64,000 nucleotides of DNA, from positions 434,001 through 498,000 of the forward strand of contig NC_044597.1 of assembly GCF_901933205.1 (NCBI RefSeq). Direction: 5' to 3'. The DNA is from Camarhynchus parvulus (lineage: Eukaryota; Chordata; Aves; Passeriformes; Thraupidae). Below, piece by piece: positions 22,467 through 33,911 of the stretch. The notes beneath the pieces were generated by a model. The model worked only from the letters and a program-made list of their open reading frames with translations, searched no databases and was not told the DNA's origin. The position numbers were made by a program, and so were the translations under genes. How positions within the stretch are numbered: position 1 is the stretch's first letter; each line of letters begins with the position of its first letter.

Positions 22467-22827
22467 CTCTGCAAGGATTTTCTCCATCCCAATACCCTTT
22501 CTACATGGAATTCTCCTCTGGACTGGCTCTTGCCTCTGTTACCTCAGAGGTACAGACAGAGCAGCTGTGGAGTTCCCCTAAGCTTTTCTTGCTGGCACCA
22601 TGAGAGGTTTCACCCTCCTCATCCACCTGTAAATCACCTGTGCTGGAGGAGCAGCTCCTGCCCTTTGCACCCAGCGTTCAGGTACTTGTGAGCTCAGGTC
22701 CTGTGCTGCTGGACCATCTCCAGACAGCTCCATCCTGACCTTCCTGGACAGCTCGACATGTGAGGTGACCCCAGCAAATGTTGTGGGATGTTGGACTCAG
22801 CCTGGAGATTTTGGGTGACTTAATTGT
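22467..22827. other. Unique sequence, no gene recognised
   Basis: About 360 bp with no repeat motif or coding signal. Confidence 0.45.
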
Positions 22828-23154
22828 GACCTTCCAGGACCTGAAGGGGCTACAAGAAATGTGGAGAGGGACTGGGGACAAGGGTCTGGGGTGACAGGAC
22901 AAGGGGAAATGCTTCCCACTGCCAGAAGGCAGGGTTAGGTGGGATATTTAGAAGGAATTGTTCCCTGAGCGGGTGAGAGGCCCTGGCACAAGGTGCCCAG
23001 AGCAGCTGGGGCTGCCCCAGGATCCCTGGCAGTGCCCAAGGCCAGGTTGGACACTGGGGCTGGGAGCAGCCTGGGATAGTGGAAGGTGTCCCTGGCATGG
23101 CAGGGGTGGCACTGGGTGGGTTTAAGGTCCTTCCCAACCCAATCTGGGATTCTG
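22828..23154 (+). mobile_element. CR1 LINE 3'-end fragment
   Basis: A fairly long tail runs from GTGACCTTCCAGGACCTGAA through GGAGAGGGACTGGGGACAAG, GTGCCCAGAGCAGCTGGGG and GGCATGGCAGGGGTGGCACT to TTCCCAACCCAATCTGGGAT. Confidence 0.87.
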
Positions 23155-23958
23155 TTTATGGAGCAGAAGGGACAGCGAGTGTCACACGTGGCACGTGCAG
23201 GGAAATGTGGAATTGGTTCTTAACCCTCTTAACCCATTTAGCAAACTCCTCACAAATGCTGGTGAAGGAGTCATGGATATGGAGCAAGTAAGGAAAATCT
23301 CTGGAGCAGGTTAATATTTTAAAGGTTGTGCCAAATTTTACAGACAATATAGTGTGGTCCAGCTGCTGCTGCCCCCTCAGCCCCAGAGCAGTGCCTGGAG
23401 CTTTCTCTGTGTGTCCAGAACTGCTGCACCCAGAGTGGCACCAAAGGGCTCTTGAGGCTCCTGGGCTGAAACAGGATTTGCCAACATGCTTTTGATTGAC
23501 TTAAAAGCCTGGAAAAGTGCTTTAGAGAATATTAGTTGTTTTCTAATTTGGTTTTTTTTGTGGACCCTTTTTTCTTCTCTCCAACCTCACTAAGCAAATG
23601 CACGGGTTTGTTTCCCCCAGGCTTTATTTAAAACATTCTCCATGCAAAGGCAGAACTCAAAATCTTTTCTCTGTAGATACTTTCTGTATTTGTGCTTTTT
23701 TAATGAAACAACTTTATGATTGACTCTGTTGAGTTGTGAATCTGAGCTGTCCACCTGGGATTTGGGTTAAAAAGAGGTGAGTTGATTATGGACTGGCAGT
23801 ACCTTCTCAGGCACTTCCACTTAATCTCTATTTTCAATTAAAGTGGTGACTATCTTAATATCCTCTTTTTCTTTTTCATCTGATATGGTTGAGGATTCAG
23901 GACTTTATGGCAGTTATACTCACCTAGAAAACCTGGGACAGCTGGAACCACGGACTTA
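23155..23958. other. Unique AT-rich sequence, no gene recognised
   Basis: About 800 bp. The second half is AT-rich with T runs. No repeat family is recognised. Confidence 0.45.
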
Positions 23959-24089
23959 CGGAATCATGGAATGGTTTGGGTTGGAGAGACATTAAAGCCC
24001 ACCCAGTGCCACCCCTGCCATGGGACACCTTCCACTGTCCCAGGCTGCTCCAAGCCCTGTCCAGCCTGGCCTTGGACACTGCCAGGGAC
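23959..24089 (-). mobile_element. CR1 LINE 3'-end fragment
   Basis: GGAATCATGGAATGGTTTGG, then TTAAAGCCCACCCAGTGCCA and CCAGGCTGCTCCAAGCCCTG. It ends abruptly after CACTGCCAGGGA. Confidence 0.88.
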
Positions 24090-24423
24090 GATTTTCAGTC
24101 CAGCAGCTCCTGTAACCTCCTCCTTTGAATTTATTCTTCTGCCTCCTGCCTTTCCCCTGCTTTACAAACATCCTGTGGTGAGCTGTGGCAGAGCTGGGCA
24201 GGTTTAACCCCAGAGTCCAGGCAGGTGCTGCCAGAGGCCAAACGAAGGGGAACAGCAGGATCTGCTTTTCCATTCTGTCTGGGCTGCAGAATGTGGAATA
24301 GCTCAGCACCTTCATGCTCCATCTTATAGCATTGATCCGCCCCTGAGGGGGATAAAGAATATCTATCTAATATAGTTATAATTAATTGATCTATTAGAAC
24401 ATAGCATGGAGAATGGAGGCTTT
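24090..24423. other. Unique sequence, no gene recognised
   Basis: About 330 bp with an AT-rich patch near 24355-24400. No repeat motif is recognised. Confidence 0.45.
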
Positions 24424-24604
24424 GGGAGAACTCACAGTGGCCTTCCAGGGAGGCTGCTAAAAAAGTGGTAGTGACAGGACAAGGGACAATGGGTTCCCAC
24501 TGCCAGAGGGCAGAGTTTGATGTGATATTGTGAAGAAATTCTTCCCTCTGAGGGTGAGGAGGCCCTGGCACAGGGTGTCCAGAGAAGCTGTGGCTGCTCC
24601 ATCA
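24424..24604 (+). mobile_element. CR1 LINE 3'-region fragment
   Basis: GTGACAGGACAAGGGACAAT, TTCCCACTGCCAGAGGGCAG and GCCCTGGCACAGGGTGTCCA are the upstream part of the local CR1 end. The final 150 bp are missing. Confidence 0.8.
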
Positions 24605-25279
24605 GAGCCCTGCGCACCCTCCTGCAAATCTTTGCAGATTCCAACTCTGCCTTTAAAGCAAAGCTCTGCCTGTGTGTTTTCCATGGTCCTCCAGGCCTGT
24701 TGAAAACCCTGTGCTGTGCTGCAGAACAGGGAATTTTCAACATCAAACCTCCCTCTGCCCAGTCTGCAAGCTCCCCAAGTTGTAAAATTGTGAAGAAGAA
24801 TTCTGATGCTTTGAAGAGCAATGACATCAGATTGTTCTGCTTCTGTTTTCTGTGGATCTAGAGTCTCTTGTCCAGATGGTGGATCCACCCTCCATATTCA
24901 GCAGTGAGAGCCTGTTCTTACAGGGAAATAGTGCTAATTAAAAAATAGTATTCTACTGAAAATAGAATAAAAATATTTGGAAGTTTTGGAGCATTTTGGA
25001 AGCAAATAAAGATATTGCAAAGAAGGACAGCAGTTCTGCCTCCCAAAGAAAACAGGGTTTTTTGCCTTAATTCCTTAAGAAAGTTGGGGTAACATTTTTG
25101 GAGGAGATGCAGTATGAGGTTTTCCTTTTAAGGGACAACACTTTCTAAGCTGCAGAACCTGAGTGGTATTGAGTGGCAAGAGTGGGAGCAATTGCACTCA
25201 CAGCGCCTGGGGACTGTTCCAGCTCAGGGCAAAGGCGAAGTCCATGTGAGTAAGGAAGGGAGGAAGAAACAAACCCCTG
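24605..25279. other. Unique sequence, no gene recognised
   Basis: About 675 bp. Nothing recognisable is present. Confidence 0.45.
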
Positions 25280-25285
25280 TCCTTC

Positions 25286-25652
25286 TGGCACCATGATATT
25301 TTATGAAAAATCCTTTCTCTAGGATTTCATCTCATGGGAAGCTGGGAAGCTTCAGCTTCTCCATGTTTTGCTCCTCTGGAATGTGATTTAGAGAACTGTT
25401 TACTCAGCATATGAATTGTTTTTACTTAATGACCAATCCCAGTCCAGCAGTGTCAGACTCTCTGGTCTGTCAGGGGTTTTTAGTATTCATTCTTTTCTAG
25501 CTTTCTGATGTATCCTCTCTCTTTCTTTAGTATAGTTTTAGAATATAATTTCTTTTAATATAATATCATAAAATAATAAATGTGCCTTCTGAGAACTTGG
25601 AGTCAGTTTTCATCTCTCACCTTGTCCTGGGGACCCTCACAACACCACAACA
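25286..25652 (+). mobile_element. Solo LTR, family LTR-2, copy 2
   Basis: It runs from TGGCACCATGATATTTTATG to ACCCTCACAACACCACAACA. It is flanked by TCCTTC (25280-25285) and ACCTTC (25653-25658), a 6-bp duplication with one mismatch. It has AATAATAAATGTGCCTTCTG, a polyadenylation signal in the position expected for R. This copy has no expanded pentamer array. Confidence 0.82.
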
Positions 25653-25699
25653 ACCTTCCTGCAAAGAAAGGGAAGCTCCTGCCCTCACTTCTTCCATCG

Positions 25700-25876
25700 A
25701 GGTGGGGGGACACTGGCACAGGTTGTGGCCGCCCCTGGATCCCTGGAAATATCCACAGCCAGGTTGGACAGGGCTTGGAGCAACCTGGGAGAGTGGAAGA
25801 TGTTCCTGCCATGGCAGGGGTGGGTTCTTGAAGTCCTTCCCAACCCAAACCACTCTGGGATTCTCTAATTCCATGA
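25700..25876 (+). mobile_element. CR1 LINE 3'-end fragment
   Basis: GAGGTGGGGGGACACTGGCA, GCCAGGTTGGACAGGGCTTG, GTTCCTGCCATGGCAGGGG and the tail GTCCTTCCCAACCCAAACCA with ATTCTCTAATTCCATGA. Confidence 0.85.
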
Positions 25877-27769
25877 TCTCTTGTTGTTATGCCATGAGCT
25901 GATCTGGTTCATTGTGCTGGGAGTGGTGCCAGCTCTGTGGCAAGACTGGAGCCAGGAAAAAGAGGGAATGGGGAGGAAAAAGGCCCCAAGCCCGGCAGAG
26001 TCCATGTCTCTGTGAAGGCTGAAAAGCATCCAAGGCTGTCAGATGTAAATTCCTCTCACTGATGTTTCTCCAAGTTTTCCCAGTGGAAAACCAGTCAGCA
26101 ATGGTGGCCTGAAATCAAGTCAGGGACTCACTTGTCGCCAGTGAGTCCTGTACTCCAGAGGGCCAAAAACTGCAAAGAAGGACAGAAAAATATGGGAGAG
26201 ATAAAATTATTTTCCTGTGGAACTGAATTCATTCTGCCAATTTGTGCTTTTGGGAGAGGTTTCTCTTTTTTCAGCATCTGATTGGGATCTTTTATTTTCC
26301 TCTCTTTTTTTCCACTGAATTCCTTCAAACACTTCCTTGATTTTCACCAGAGTGTCATGTGGAGCCCAGCCCCTGGATCAGAGGAGACATTAAATTGGTG
26401 TTTGCAGATAAAATCAGCAAATTGCACAAGTCAACAGCAAAAGTCCCTGACATGGACACATCCCCTTACTAATGAATCATTGCCAAGCATCAGATGCTGA
26501 AGGAGAGGATCTCCTGAACGAACCAGCTCCTAAATCTTTCCATTCACACTGGAGGAAGAGGCCAATGCCATTTTCCAGTGAATATTCCTGGTCACAGGAA
26601 AACAGACTGGTAACAGGCAACATCCAAAGGAATAAAAGGAAAGGATTTAAGTTTCAAGGCTAAGTCTACATTACAAGGAAGGACTGAAATATATATGTAT
26701 AAATATAAATAAATAAAATTACAAAACAAAATAGAAATGTCATTTAAATGGTTTAAGTGCTGAGAAAGATCAGGGTGTTACCATAACAAAGCAGCTAAGT
26801 GAAGTCCCTGGGAAGGCTTCTCAGCCTGTTATTGCCCTGGAAAAGCCATGGAGGAATAGCAAGTAGGGAAATGTGAACCTGTTTCCTCACAAGTTTTGGT
26901 CCTATTCACACTCAAAAATTCCCTTGGAGTGCTCAGGCCCTGGTGAGTTGGATGTGGCTGGATTCCAGGTGCTCCCAAAGCTGCTCTGTCCCTGCCCTTC
27001 CCAACTGGACTGGGCAGAGGAAATGGGATGAAAGGCTCTGGGTCGGGATAAGGACAAGGAGAGATCAGCCAACAGCTCCTGCCTTGAGCAAAACAGACCC
27101 AGCTTGGAGAACTGAGTTTAATTTACTGGCCAATAAATCAGAGTAACATCATTAGCAATCAAACAAAATCTTAGAACCCCTTTGTGTGGTGCTCCCAGGA
27201 ACCAGGTGGCCTTCCAAAGGAAGAGCCTCCTTCCCCACGTGTTTGTTCCCATTAAAAGACATTTTCTAGCAGGGGGGGAGTGGTGGTTTTGTGCTCAGTT
27301 CTTGGCACCCCCCTGATGAACTTCTGCCCTGAAAGTGAATGAAATCAGTATTTTATTCCCTGTCTAGGAGACGCTGCTGGTTTGGAGGCTGGAGTGTAAT
27401 GAACTTGCTGTTTATTACAATTAACAAATAAACCCCTGCATCTTTAAATTAGATCATAAATCTCTCAGTGCAATTCAATACTGCAGTAATGATGTTTTCC
27501 TTCCCAGAAGAGATTGTTCAGTGATAGGAGCCAGGCAACTTCCCTTCCAAATAATGCGACCCTGAGGACATTCCCTGTGACACATTTGGCCTTTTTGTCA
27601 GTGGCTTCCTTCCCTCAGAATCATCTGAGATGAGGTTTGAGCACAGCTCTGCCAACTGGTGAATGATAGCAGCTCATGCTGCAGGGAAAAAGGCTGTCTG
27701 GAGCTTCCCCCCAGGAGTCTGGATATGGCCTTGGGAATGGAGTAGGGTTTATTGGGGTTATGGTGCTGC
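25877..27769. other. Unique sequence, no gene recognised
   Basis: About 1.9 kb with a short AT-rich low-complexity patch (26685-26745, ATAAATAAAT words). 27405-27500 is AT-rich with several TAAATTAG/CAATTAAC-like words. No coding region is recognised. Confidence 0.45.
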
Positions 27770-27815
27770 CCCACTGCTGTGGCACTGGCTGAACTTGAAG
27801 GTCTCTTCCAATGGT
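27770..27815 (+). mobile_element. CR1 3'-end, left half (right half at 28867-28885)
   Basis: GAACTTGAAGGTCTCTTCCA is the last part of a CR1 tail before its terminal ATTCTGTGA run. That run (GATGATTCTGTGA) resumes at 28867, directly after the LTR-3 copy. The CR1 was therefore split by the LTR insertion. Confidence 0.65.
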
Positions 27816-28866
27816 TGTTGCCACATTTCTCTTCACAGAGAAAAGCAAGGCACAATTCTTCCCAAGAATATTTCTGGCTTTCACATTCTCTGAACCTCAG
27901 AGAAAGGAAACACAATTCTTATCATTTGCTATGCCTGTGTTGGTGCCAAAGTAGAATGCAATGTGGAGACTGTTTACCCAAAGTGATGATGTTTTGGTTC
28001 CTTGGCCTGTCAGGGCCAGGTGTGTGTGTGTGTCGGGATGTCAGAACCCAGGACATCCCTCTGGCTGCCCTGGAGGACTCAAAACCCTGGCAGGGGCTCA
28101 GAGACCTTGGCATGGAGTCACAGACACCTGTGCCTTCAATTTTAACCCATGGAAACAATTACCAACTGTGTGTGAAGATTTGCAAGCCACAAGAGTTTGA
28201 GCAGAATGACAGTTAATTTATCACAGGGTGAAAAAAAAAAAGTAGAATTTTGGTGGTTTTAGAATGGGGGTTTAGGAGGCAAGATGGAGGCATCTGGGCA
28301 TGTCCTGTCCTTCTCCTTCTTCTTCCTGTCCTCCATCTTCTGCTGTGATGGTGGCACCTTTGGATTGGTTTAGAGTAGAGACAGACTGTCTAACATAGGT
28401 GATAGGTATGGGGAAATTATTGTAAATAAAGTACACGTAGTTTTTAGTATAATGAGATACCACCACCCCAAGGGCAGTCAGTGTGCCATGGACTGACGTG
28501 CTGAACAGATCTCAGCAGGTCAGAGAAAGAATGTAACAGATAAGAAAAAATAAACAACCTTGAGAACTAAAGCCAAGGAACCCTGTCTTCTTCTTCAGTC
28601 TCAGGGCTGAAAGAGACTTTCCAACACCTCGGGGTCATCTCGAGCACAGAGACCCCATCATTGGGACTGTGGGCTGACAGTCACGAGATTCTGTGCAGTT
28701 GGAGTGCAATTGAGTGCTTGGCAGATTCAGTTTAGATGTAATGTAACATAGTGTATTATAGTATAGAATAATATAGTATAATAAAGTAATTAATTAGCCT
28801 TCTGATTAGATGGTGTCCTCCTCATCATTCCTCCCTGCCATGGGAGTCGACCTATTTCTATAAACA
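27816..28866 (+). mobile_element. LTR, family LTR-3, copy 1, interrupted by LTR-4
   Basis: It starts TGTTGCCACATTTCTCTTC and ends TATTTCTATAAACA, with AATAAAGTAATTAATTAGCC near its 3' end. It matches 33912-34531 and 55367-55795. The part 28039-28660 is a younger LTR. Without it the unit is about 429 bp. Its flanks are the two halves of a CR1 tail. I did not find a perfect target duplication. Confidence 0.8.
28039..28660 (+). mobile_element. Solo LTR, family LTR-4, copy 2, nested in LTR-3
   Basis: A 622-bp element runs from TGTCAGAACCCAGGACATCC to GAGACCCCATCA. It is flanked by TCGGGA (28033-28038) and TTGGGA (28661-28666). The one difference is a C-to-T change at a CpG, as expected from methylated-cytosine decay. 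It has AATAAA at about 28428 and 28548 and the TCTCCTTCTTCTTCC tract shared with copy 1 at 9451-10067. Confidence 0.88.
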
Positions 28867-28885
28867 GTGATGATTCTGTGACATA

Positions 28886-30441
28886 GAGGACTGAAGTTGA
28901 GCTCCCCTCCCCTTCTCCTTTCAGACTCAGGTGCTCCTGCTTGGGAGGAATTCCCTGTCCTTCTGCATCCCTTGTTTGCCCTTCTGTTTTCCCCAACACC
29001 AACATCACCTCTGTCTCCTCCGGTGATGTTTGGCAAAACATTCACTCAAGGCTCTGTTTGCTACAGGTTGGTGCCACTCGAAGCTCCCAGTAATCAAAGC
29101 TGCTGCTAATTAGGTGCAGTGCAATTAAATCACTGCCTTTCAGCAAATCAAAGACACAATCCCAATTAACAATAATAATTCAAAACAATTAAGCTGCTAC
29201 TGCTGGACTTATTTTCATCCAACTTGCAGTAAATGAGCCTTCTGTCCAGCAGGCCTTTAGCTCCCACGTAAACAAAGTAACAAGTCTATAAAGGGAAAAA
29301 TCAATAAAAGATCATTTGCAACTTGTAATAGGTTTGCAAATCTGAGAATGAAGAGTAGATTGCATTTAATAAAGCTTCAATAAATTGTGTGTTTACAAGG
29401 TGGAATTTGAAACAAGCAAGATTGAGGTTTCCAGAGCAGTCTATAGGCATGGGGATTAGGAACAGCTGAATGTTTAAAGCACAGAGCCCTCTCTGGCTCT
29501 CTCTCTCTCCTTGTGTTATTTTTTGGCAGAAATTCCCAATGGAATAATTTCAGCAGAAGTTACAGTTTTGCTTTTGAATTTTCAGAAGCTTTCAAGGGCA
29601 CAAGTTTTCCTGGTTTCATTGTAAGATCAGAAATTTTCTGGTGATGAAACAGAGACAGAATTGGCCCAGGAAGGTGCAGACCTTATTTCCACTGTCTGGA
29701 ATTTTGCTTTACCCCCAGCACATCCAGCTAAGGAAGACCCTTTAGGATGTGCCAGCTTTGCTCTGAACCAAAGGCAATTTTTTCTCTTTACTCACTCCAG
29801 AATCAGCTGAGCGGGGCTTGGTAGGAGAGGCAGGACCAATCTGCACTTCCTTGTGTTTCTATTTTTCCTAGATTTACATTTGTGATATGAATGTTGGAGC
29901 AGCTGGAGGCACCAGCCTTGTCCCTGGGGTTGGGGCATTCTGGCTGAAGATGTTTATTAAAGCATCTGTTCCAGAAATTGGCTAAAGACATTGATTTTGG
30001 TCATTGCAAACAGCTGCCTTTGCTATTTGCAAGAATAAACTCAGAGGAAAACCTGCCCTGGGACCTATTCTAAGGACTAAGGAAGCCTGGAGAGTTCCTA
30101 GGACCGAGGAGGTACTGGAAGTTTCCTTTGGCTGGGGAATTTGTTTGGCTGTGAAAGGTCACAGTCGTTAAACTTTAAGTCCTTGCCCTTCTGTTTAATG
30201 CAGAAGCCCTTTAAGATTTAATGGAGGAGTCACTGGAGCGTGGCAGGTGAAGGTGTGAGGGCCATGGCAGAGCCCTGTGTCCTCCACCATCCTTCCCACA
30301 CAATTCCTGCCAGCTGGGAACAGCAGAAATCCCTCTGGCTCCTCAGGGAATGGCACTGAAATGTCTCAGCTGGGAAAGCTGTCCTTAGCTGGAGACATCA
30401 AACAGCCTGGAATGCACCACTTCCCTTGGTCCCTGCTGACA
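28886..30441. other. Unique sequence with a possible conserved regulatory block
   Basis: About 1.55 kb. The block 29085-29400 is AT-rich and dense in homeobox-type words (GCTAATTAGG, GTGCAATTAAATC, CCCAATTAACAA, AAACAATTAAGC) with TTTATAAAG-like and CAATAAA words, and has no repeat signature. Such composition is typical of conserved vertebrate non-coding elements, but conservation cannot be shown from one sequence. Confidence 0.4.
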
Positions 30442-30598
30442 ATCACAGAGTGGTTTCCTGGGAAGGGACCTTAAAGCCCATCCAGAGCCACCCCTGCCAT
30501 GGCAGGGACACCTTCCAGTGTCCCAGGCTGCTCCATGTCCCATCCAGACTGGCCTTGGGCACTGCTGCGGATGTGGAGTCCACCACCTCTCTGGGCAA
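30442..30598 (-). mobile_element. CR1 LINE 3'-end fragment
   Basis: CACAGAGTGGTTTCCTGGGA, GGGACCTTAAAGCCCATCCA, CCATGGCAGGGACACCTTCC and GTGGAGTCCACCACCTCTCT follow the minus-strand CR1 order. Confidence 0.85.
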
Positions 30599-31110
30599 AA
30601 GCCGTCTCTTCAGTTTTTTATTAATATATTTATGAACATCTTGGTCTTCTTTCACCCTGAAAGTTTCTGGCTTTCATCTCAATTCAGTGAGTCATTTCCA
30701 GCCAAGACATTTTATGGCCCCAGCATTGTGTCTCTGTGTGAGTGATCCCACAGAAGTTCTGCTGGATCTCTTTTTCATGGCAACAACAGCCTGACTTGGC
30801 TGGAGGACTCCTGCCCAGCTCCCTGCCTGCTTTGGTTTGGTTTTTGGCACTTGCCTGTGACTTCTTTGCTGTTGTTGGTGCAGAGCTGTTCCAGGGCTGC
30901 TTGGGGGCCTCCAGGCTGTGAGCTGGCAGTTGGACCATCCCATCCCAGCAGCTGGAACTGTGCCTGGAGTGTGTGTGATCCTTGAGAAACCCTGACATTG
31001 TAATGTGGGCTCTGACCTGACCTGGGGTTCCAGGATCCAGAGGGGGATCATTGCGGTCAGCCCTGGAGTGTGCCAGCCCTCAGCATGCCCTGGCACTGCT
31101 GTGGCCCTGT
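30599..31110. other. Unique sequence, no gene recognised
   Basis: About 510 bp. No repeat or coding signal is recognised. Confidence 0.45.
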
Positions 31111-31115
31111 CTGGG

Positions 31116-31740
31116 TGCGAAAAACGCCAATCATTTGTTTTTAAAATTTTAAATGTTTAATAGTAATAAAATGGTTAGAAAAATAGCAATAGAATTAGAG
31201 TAATAATAATTTTGGACAATTTGGATTAGGACAATACGAGACAATAAAAACAAAGAGTTATGGACAGTCTGGGTACCTTTTTCTGGGCAAAATAACCCTG
31301 AAAAAGGACCCAGGTTAACAGAGGATTAACCCTTAAAAACAATAACCTGTTGCATATTCATACAGCTCATCCATGATGCATAAATTCCATTCAAACACAG
31401 GATTCTGTCTGGTCAGTGTTAGCTTCTTCCTCTTAATCCTAAGAACGTCTTCAGGGCTGAGCAAGGCAGGAAGAAGTTCATTTCTTCTGTTAATGGGGCA
31501 CTAAATTCTCCTTCACTGAAAGATTTAGGTGTCCTGTGGCTGCTATCTCAGTGTGAGTCCTTTCTTTAAAAAAAAGTATCTTACATAGCATAGATTCTAT
31601 TTTAACATGTTGTTATAACCTAAAACTCTATTTAACTGACTACTTGAGAAAATTAATACAGCATAACTTTCTAACATAACACATTTAATATTCATTTTAA
31701 TATTTGTGAGAAGCCAATCATCAAATATGCATTTTTCACA
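31116..31740 (-). mobile_element. Element LTR-5, copy 1 (ERVL-type LTR or TIR element)
   Basis: A 625-bp AT-rich element starts TGCGAAAAACGCCAATCATT and ends GCATTTTTCACA. It is flanked by a perfect 5-bp duplication CTGGG (31111-31115 and 31741-31745). It is the reverse complement of 45008-45628. TG...CA ends with a 5-bp duplication fit class III (ERVL-like) LTRs. The ends also form a 12-bp inverted repeat with two mismatches, longer than usual for an LTR. Confidence 0.85.
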
Positions 31741-31745
31741 CTGGG

Positions 31746-32481
31746 TTATCAGGGTCAATGGCACTGGGGCCAGGTCCCTGTGCCGCTGCCACAGGAGCTG
31801 CCCCTGGTGCTGTGCTCCCACTCCAGGTGAAACTGCACCTACTCCCCAAGAAGTCCTTGCAGTGCAATTGCTCCATAATGAATATCTTGATTAATCTGAG
31901 AGCCTATGGTAACGACAGCACTGCAAAGTCATCTGGAGTCCCAGAGGCTCTGCCATTCCCCCCAGTATGTACCACTTGATATTAAGGAAGATTTTGCTAA
32001 GAGAGGGAAGCATGAATAATGTATTGCTGGATAATGGTAAACAGTGATTATTATTCCTCCTTTCCCTTGGATGTAGCAGCATTGTGTTAAAGACAGGCTT
32101 TGTTCAGAGGAAAAGGATAATTGGAAACAGGGAGGTGATGCAGTGTCTGGCAAATTGCAGTCATGTGAGCGTAGCAGATGGTGCCACCGTGTCTGACAAT
32201 TGCTGCAACACCAAATTACTTCCTCGAGTCAAGAAGGCCAATTTTTGCTGGATTTGTCTGTGTTTACAAAGGATAAACAAACCTGTTTGCACGGAAATGT
32301 GGGAGGAAGCCTGGAGAGAGCTCCCCCAGCCTGCTCTGTCTGAAGCTCTGAGGGAGCTTTAAGGTCCAGAGCTCTGGAGCCACCTCTGTTACCCCCAGGC
32401 AGCTGCAGAGATCTGCTGCTAATCCATCCAAAAGCTCTGACTCCTGGTGGGACCAACTGGGCTGAACTGGGGCTGGTGGAG
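31746..32481. other. Unique sequence with a possible conserved block
   Basis: About 735 bp. 31855-32290 is repeat-free and AT-rich, with words such as TTGATTAATCTG, GGATAATGGTAAACAG, AATTACTTCC and TGTTTACAAAGGATAAAC. It could be a conserved regulatory element, but nothing here proves it. Confidence 0.35.
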
Positions 32482-33010
32482 TGTTGCGGTGTGATGTCAC
32501 GGTTTGCCTCAGATACCCCGGGGTTCTCCCTGAAGATTCCCTCCCAGGTGTGTCAGTCACCTCTCCTTTACACACCCTGACCCCTGCTGAGTGCTGTCTG
32601 TCAGTCCTGGCATTCCAGAAGGGCGTGCAGTGATTGGCAGATTCAAAGGATGCCCTCTACCCCTGAGGGACATTGGGCCATCCAGGTGTCCTTTGTCCCT
32701 TTGTCCCTCCCCTCCTGTCCCTGGTTGGTGGCTCCCTACCCCTTCCCTGCCCCTCTCCCCGGGGTTCAAAGGAGCAGCAGCCACGGGCTCAGGGAGTTCT
32801 GTTGGAGCTGGTGCTGCATCCAGAGGCCTGTGGGCCAGAATAAAGCTCTGGATCCAAACCCTCCATCAGAACCGACTCCTTTCCTTCACCATCACCTTAA
32901 AGCTTCTCCGGCAGAGGAAAACTTGAGCTCCTGCATTCCTGGACTTGCCTCCAAGCACCCAGCTGCAGCATCCAGCTAGTCAAAGGTGTCTCTGAGGTGA
33001 AACCACCACA
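32482..33010 (+). mobile_element. Probable LTR, ends approximate
   Basis: A GC-rich block contains CCAGAATAAAGCTCTGGATC (polyadenylation signal at about 32840) and CATCAGAACCGACTCCTTTC after it, and possible TG starts (TGTTGCGGTGTGATG at 32482). A candidate right end is GAAACCACCACA at 33010. No matching target duplication was found for these ends. GTGGAG at 32476 and 33090 would give an end without CA. I rate it as LTR-like only. Confidence 0.45.
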
Positions 33011-33635
33011 GCTGCCGCCTTTGGTCAAGCAGCAAGGCCAGACAAGCCCAGGTACGTCCCATCAGGTTATATTGGTAGTTATTCCAATAGTGGAGCGGCT
33101 GGAGGAGCTGCTGCAGGAGTGCAGAAATTCTTGTCTGTGAGGCAGAGGCTGCTGCAGGAGCACAGAATTCCCATCTGTGGGACAGAGGCACAGCCATGCC
33201 CTAGGCAGAGCCAAAATGAATTTATCCAAGTCCAGCAGTGCCATGGTGCGGTCACTGCTGTGAGCACAGCTAGTGGAGCAGAGGTGTCCAGTAGCTGGTC
33301 AGAAGGGAGGCTGTTGTTAGTCAGAAGTCCCTGGGGGATTTGTGGATGCACTGCTTTGACTTTCCACTGACTGGAAGTGCCCACAGCTGAGGTGAGATTG
33401 GCACCTACATAAAAAATTTGTCCCCACTTCTAATTAATGCACAGCCAGAAATCTGCTCCTTAAAGTCTCTGTGTTCCAGGGCCTCACCTGCACACAGGGA
33501 ATTGTGTCCTCACTCATTTACTCCTACCTAGACTTAGGATATACTGAATTGGGTCAAGGATTCCTCTCACTGCAGCTGAACACTTTATTATCACAGTGGT
33601 GGCAACAGCTGGGCTGCTCAAGGAACATCACATCA
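33011..33635. other. Unique sequence with an imperfect ~43-bp tandem repeat
   Basis: About 625 bp. At 33106-33190 a unit starting GCTGCTGCAGGAG, with GAATTC/AAATTC and TCTGTG words, is present twice with several differences. No gene is recognised. Confidence 0.5.
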
Positions 33636-33711
33636 GCTTGATGGTTTGGCTTGATGATCTTAAAGGTCTTTTCCAGTCTTAACAATTCCCTGATTCCATG
33701 ATTCTGTGATC
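33636..33711 (+). mobile_element. CR1 LINE 3' terminal fragment
   Basis: GGCTTGATGATCTTAAAGGT, CTTTTCCAGTCTTAACAATT and the tail ATTCCATGATTCTGTGA. Only the last 75 bp of a CR1 are present. Confidence 0.85.
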
Positions 33712-33911
33712 ACCCAGATGCAGGCTCCTGAGCAGGGCTGGGAGCCGTCTGAGGCAGCATTTGCTGCTCTGCCTGAACTCCTGCGTGGTATCAGTGAGAC
33801 ATTGAATTTTCCAGCCCCATGAGCCCAGGGTGAATCATCACCAGAATGCTGCTGTCACCCTGATAATGTCACAGCAGGGCAGTGCTCAGCAGTGATGGTG
33901 GCACAGTTCAG

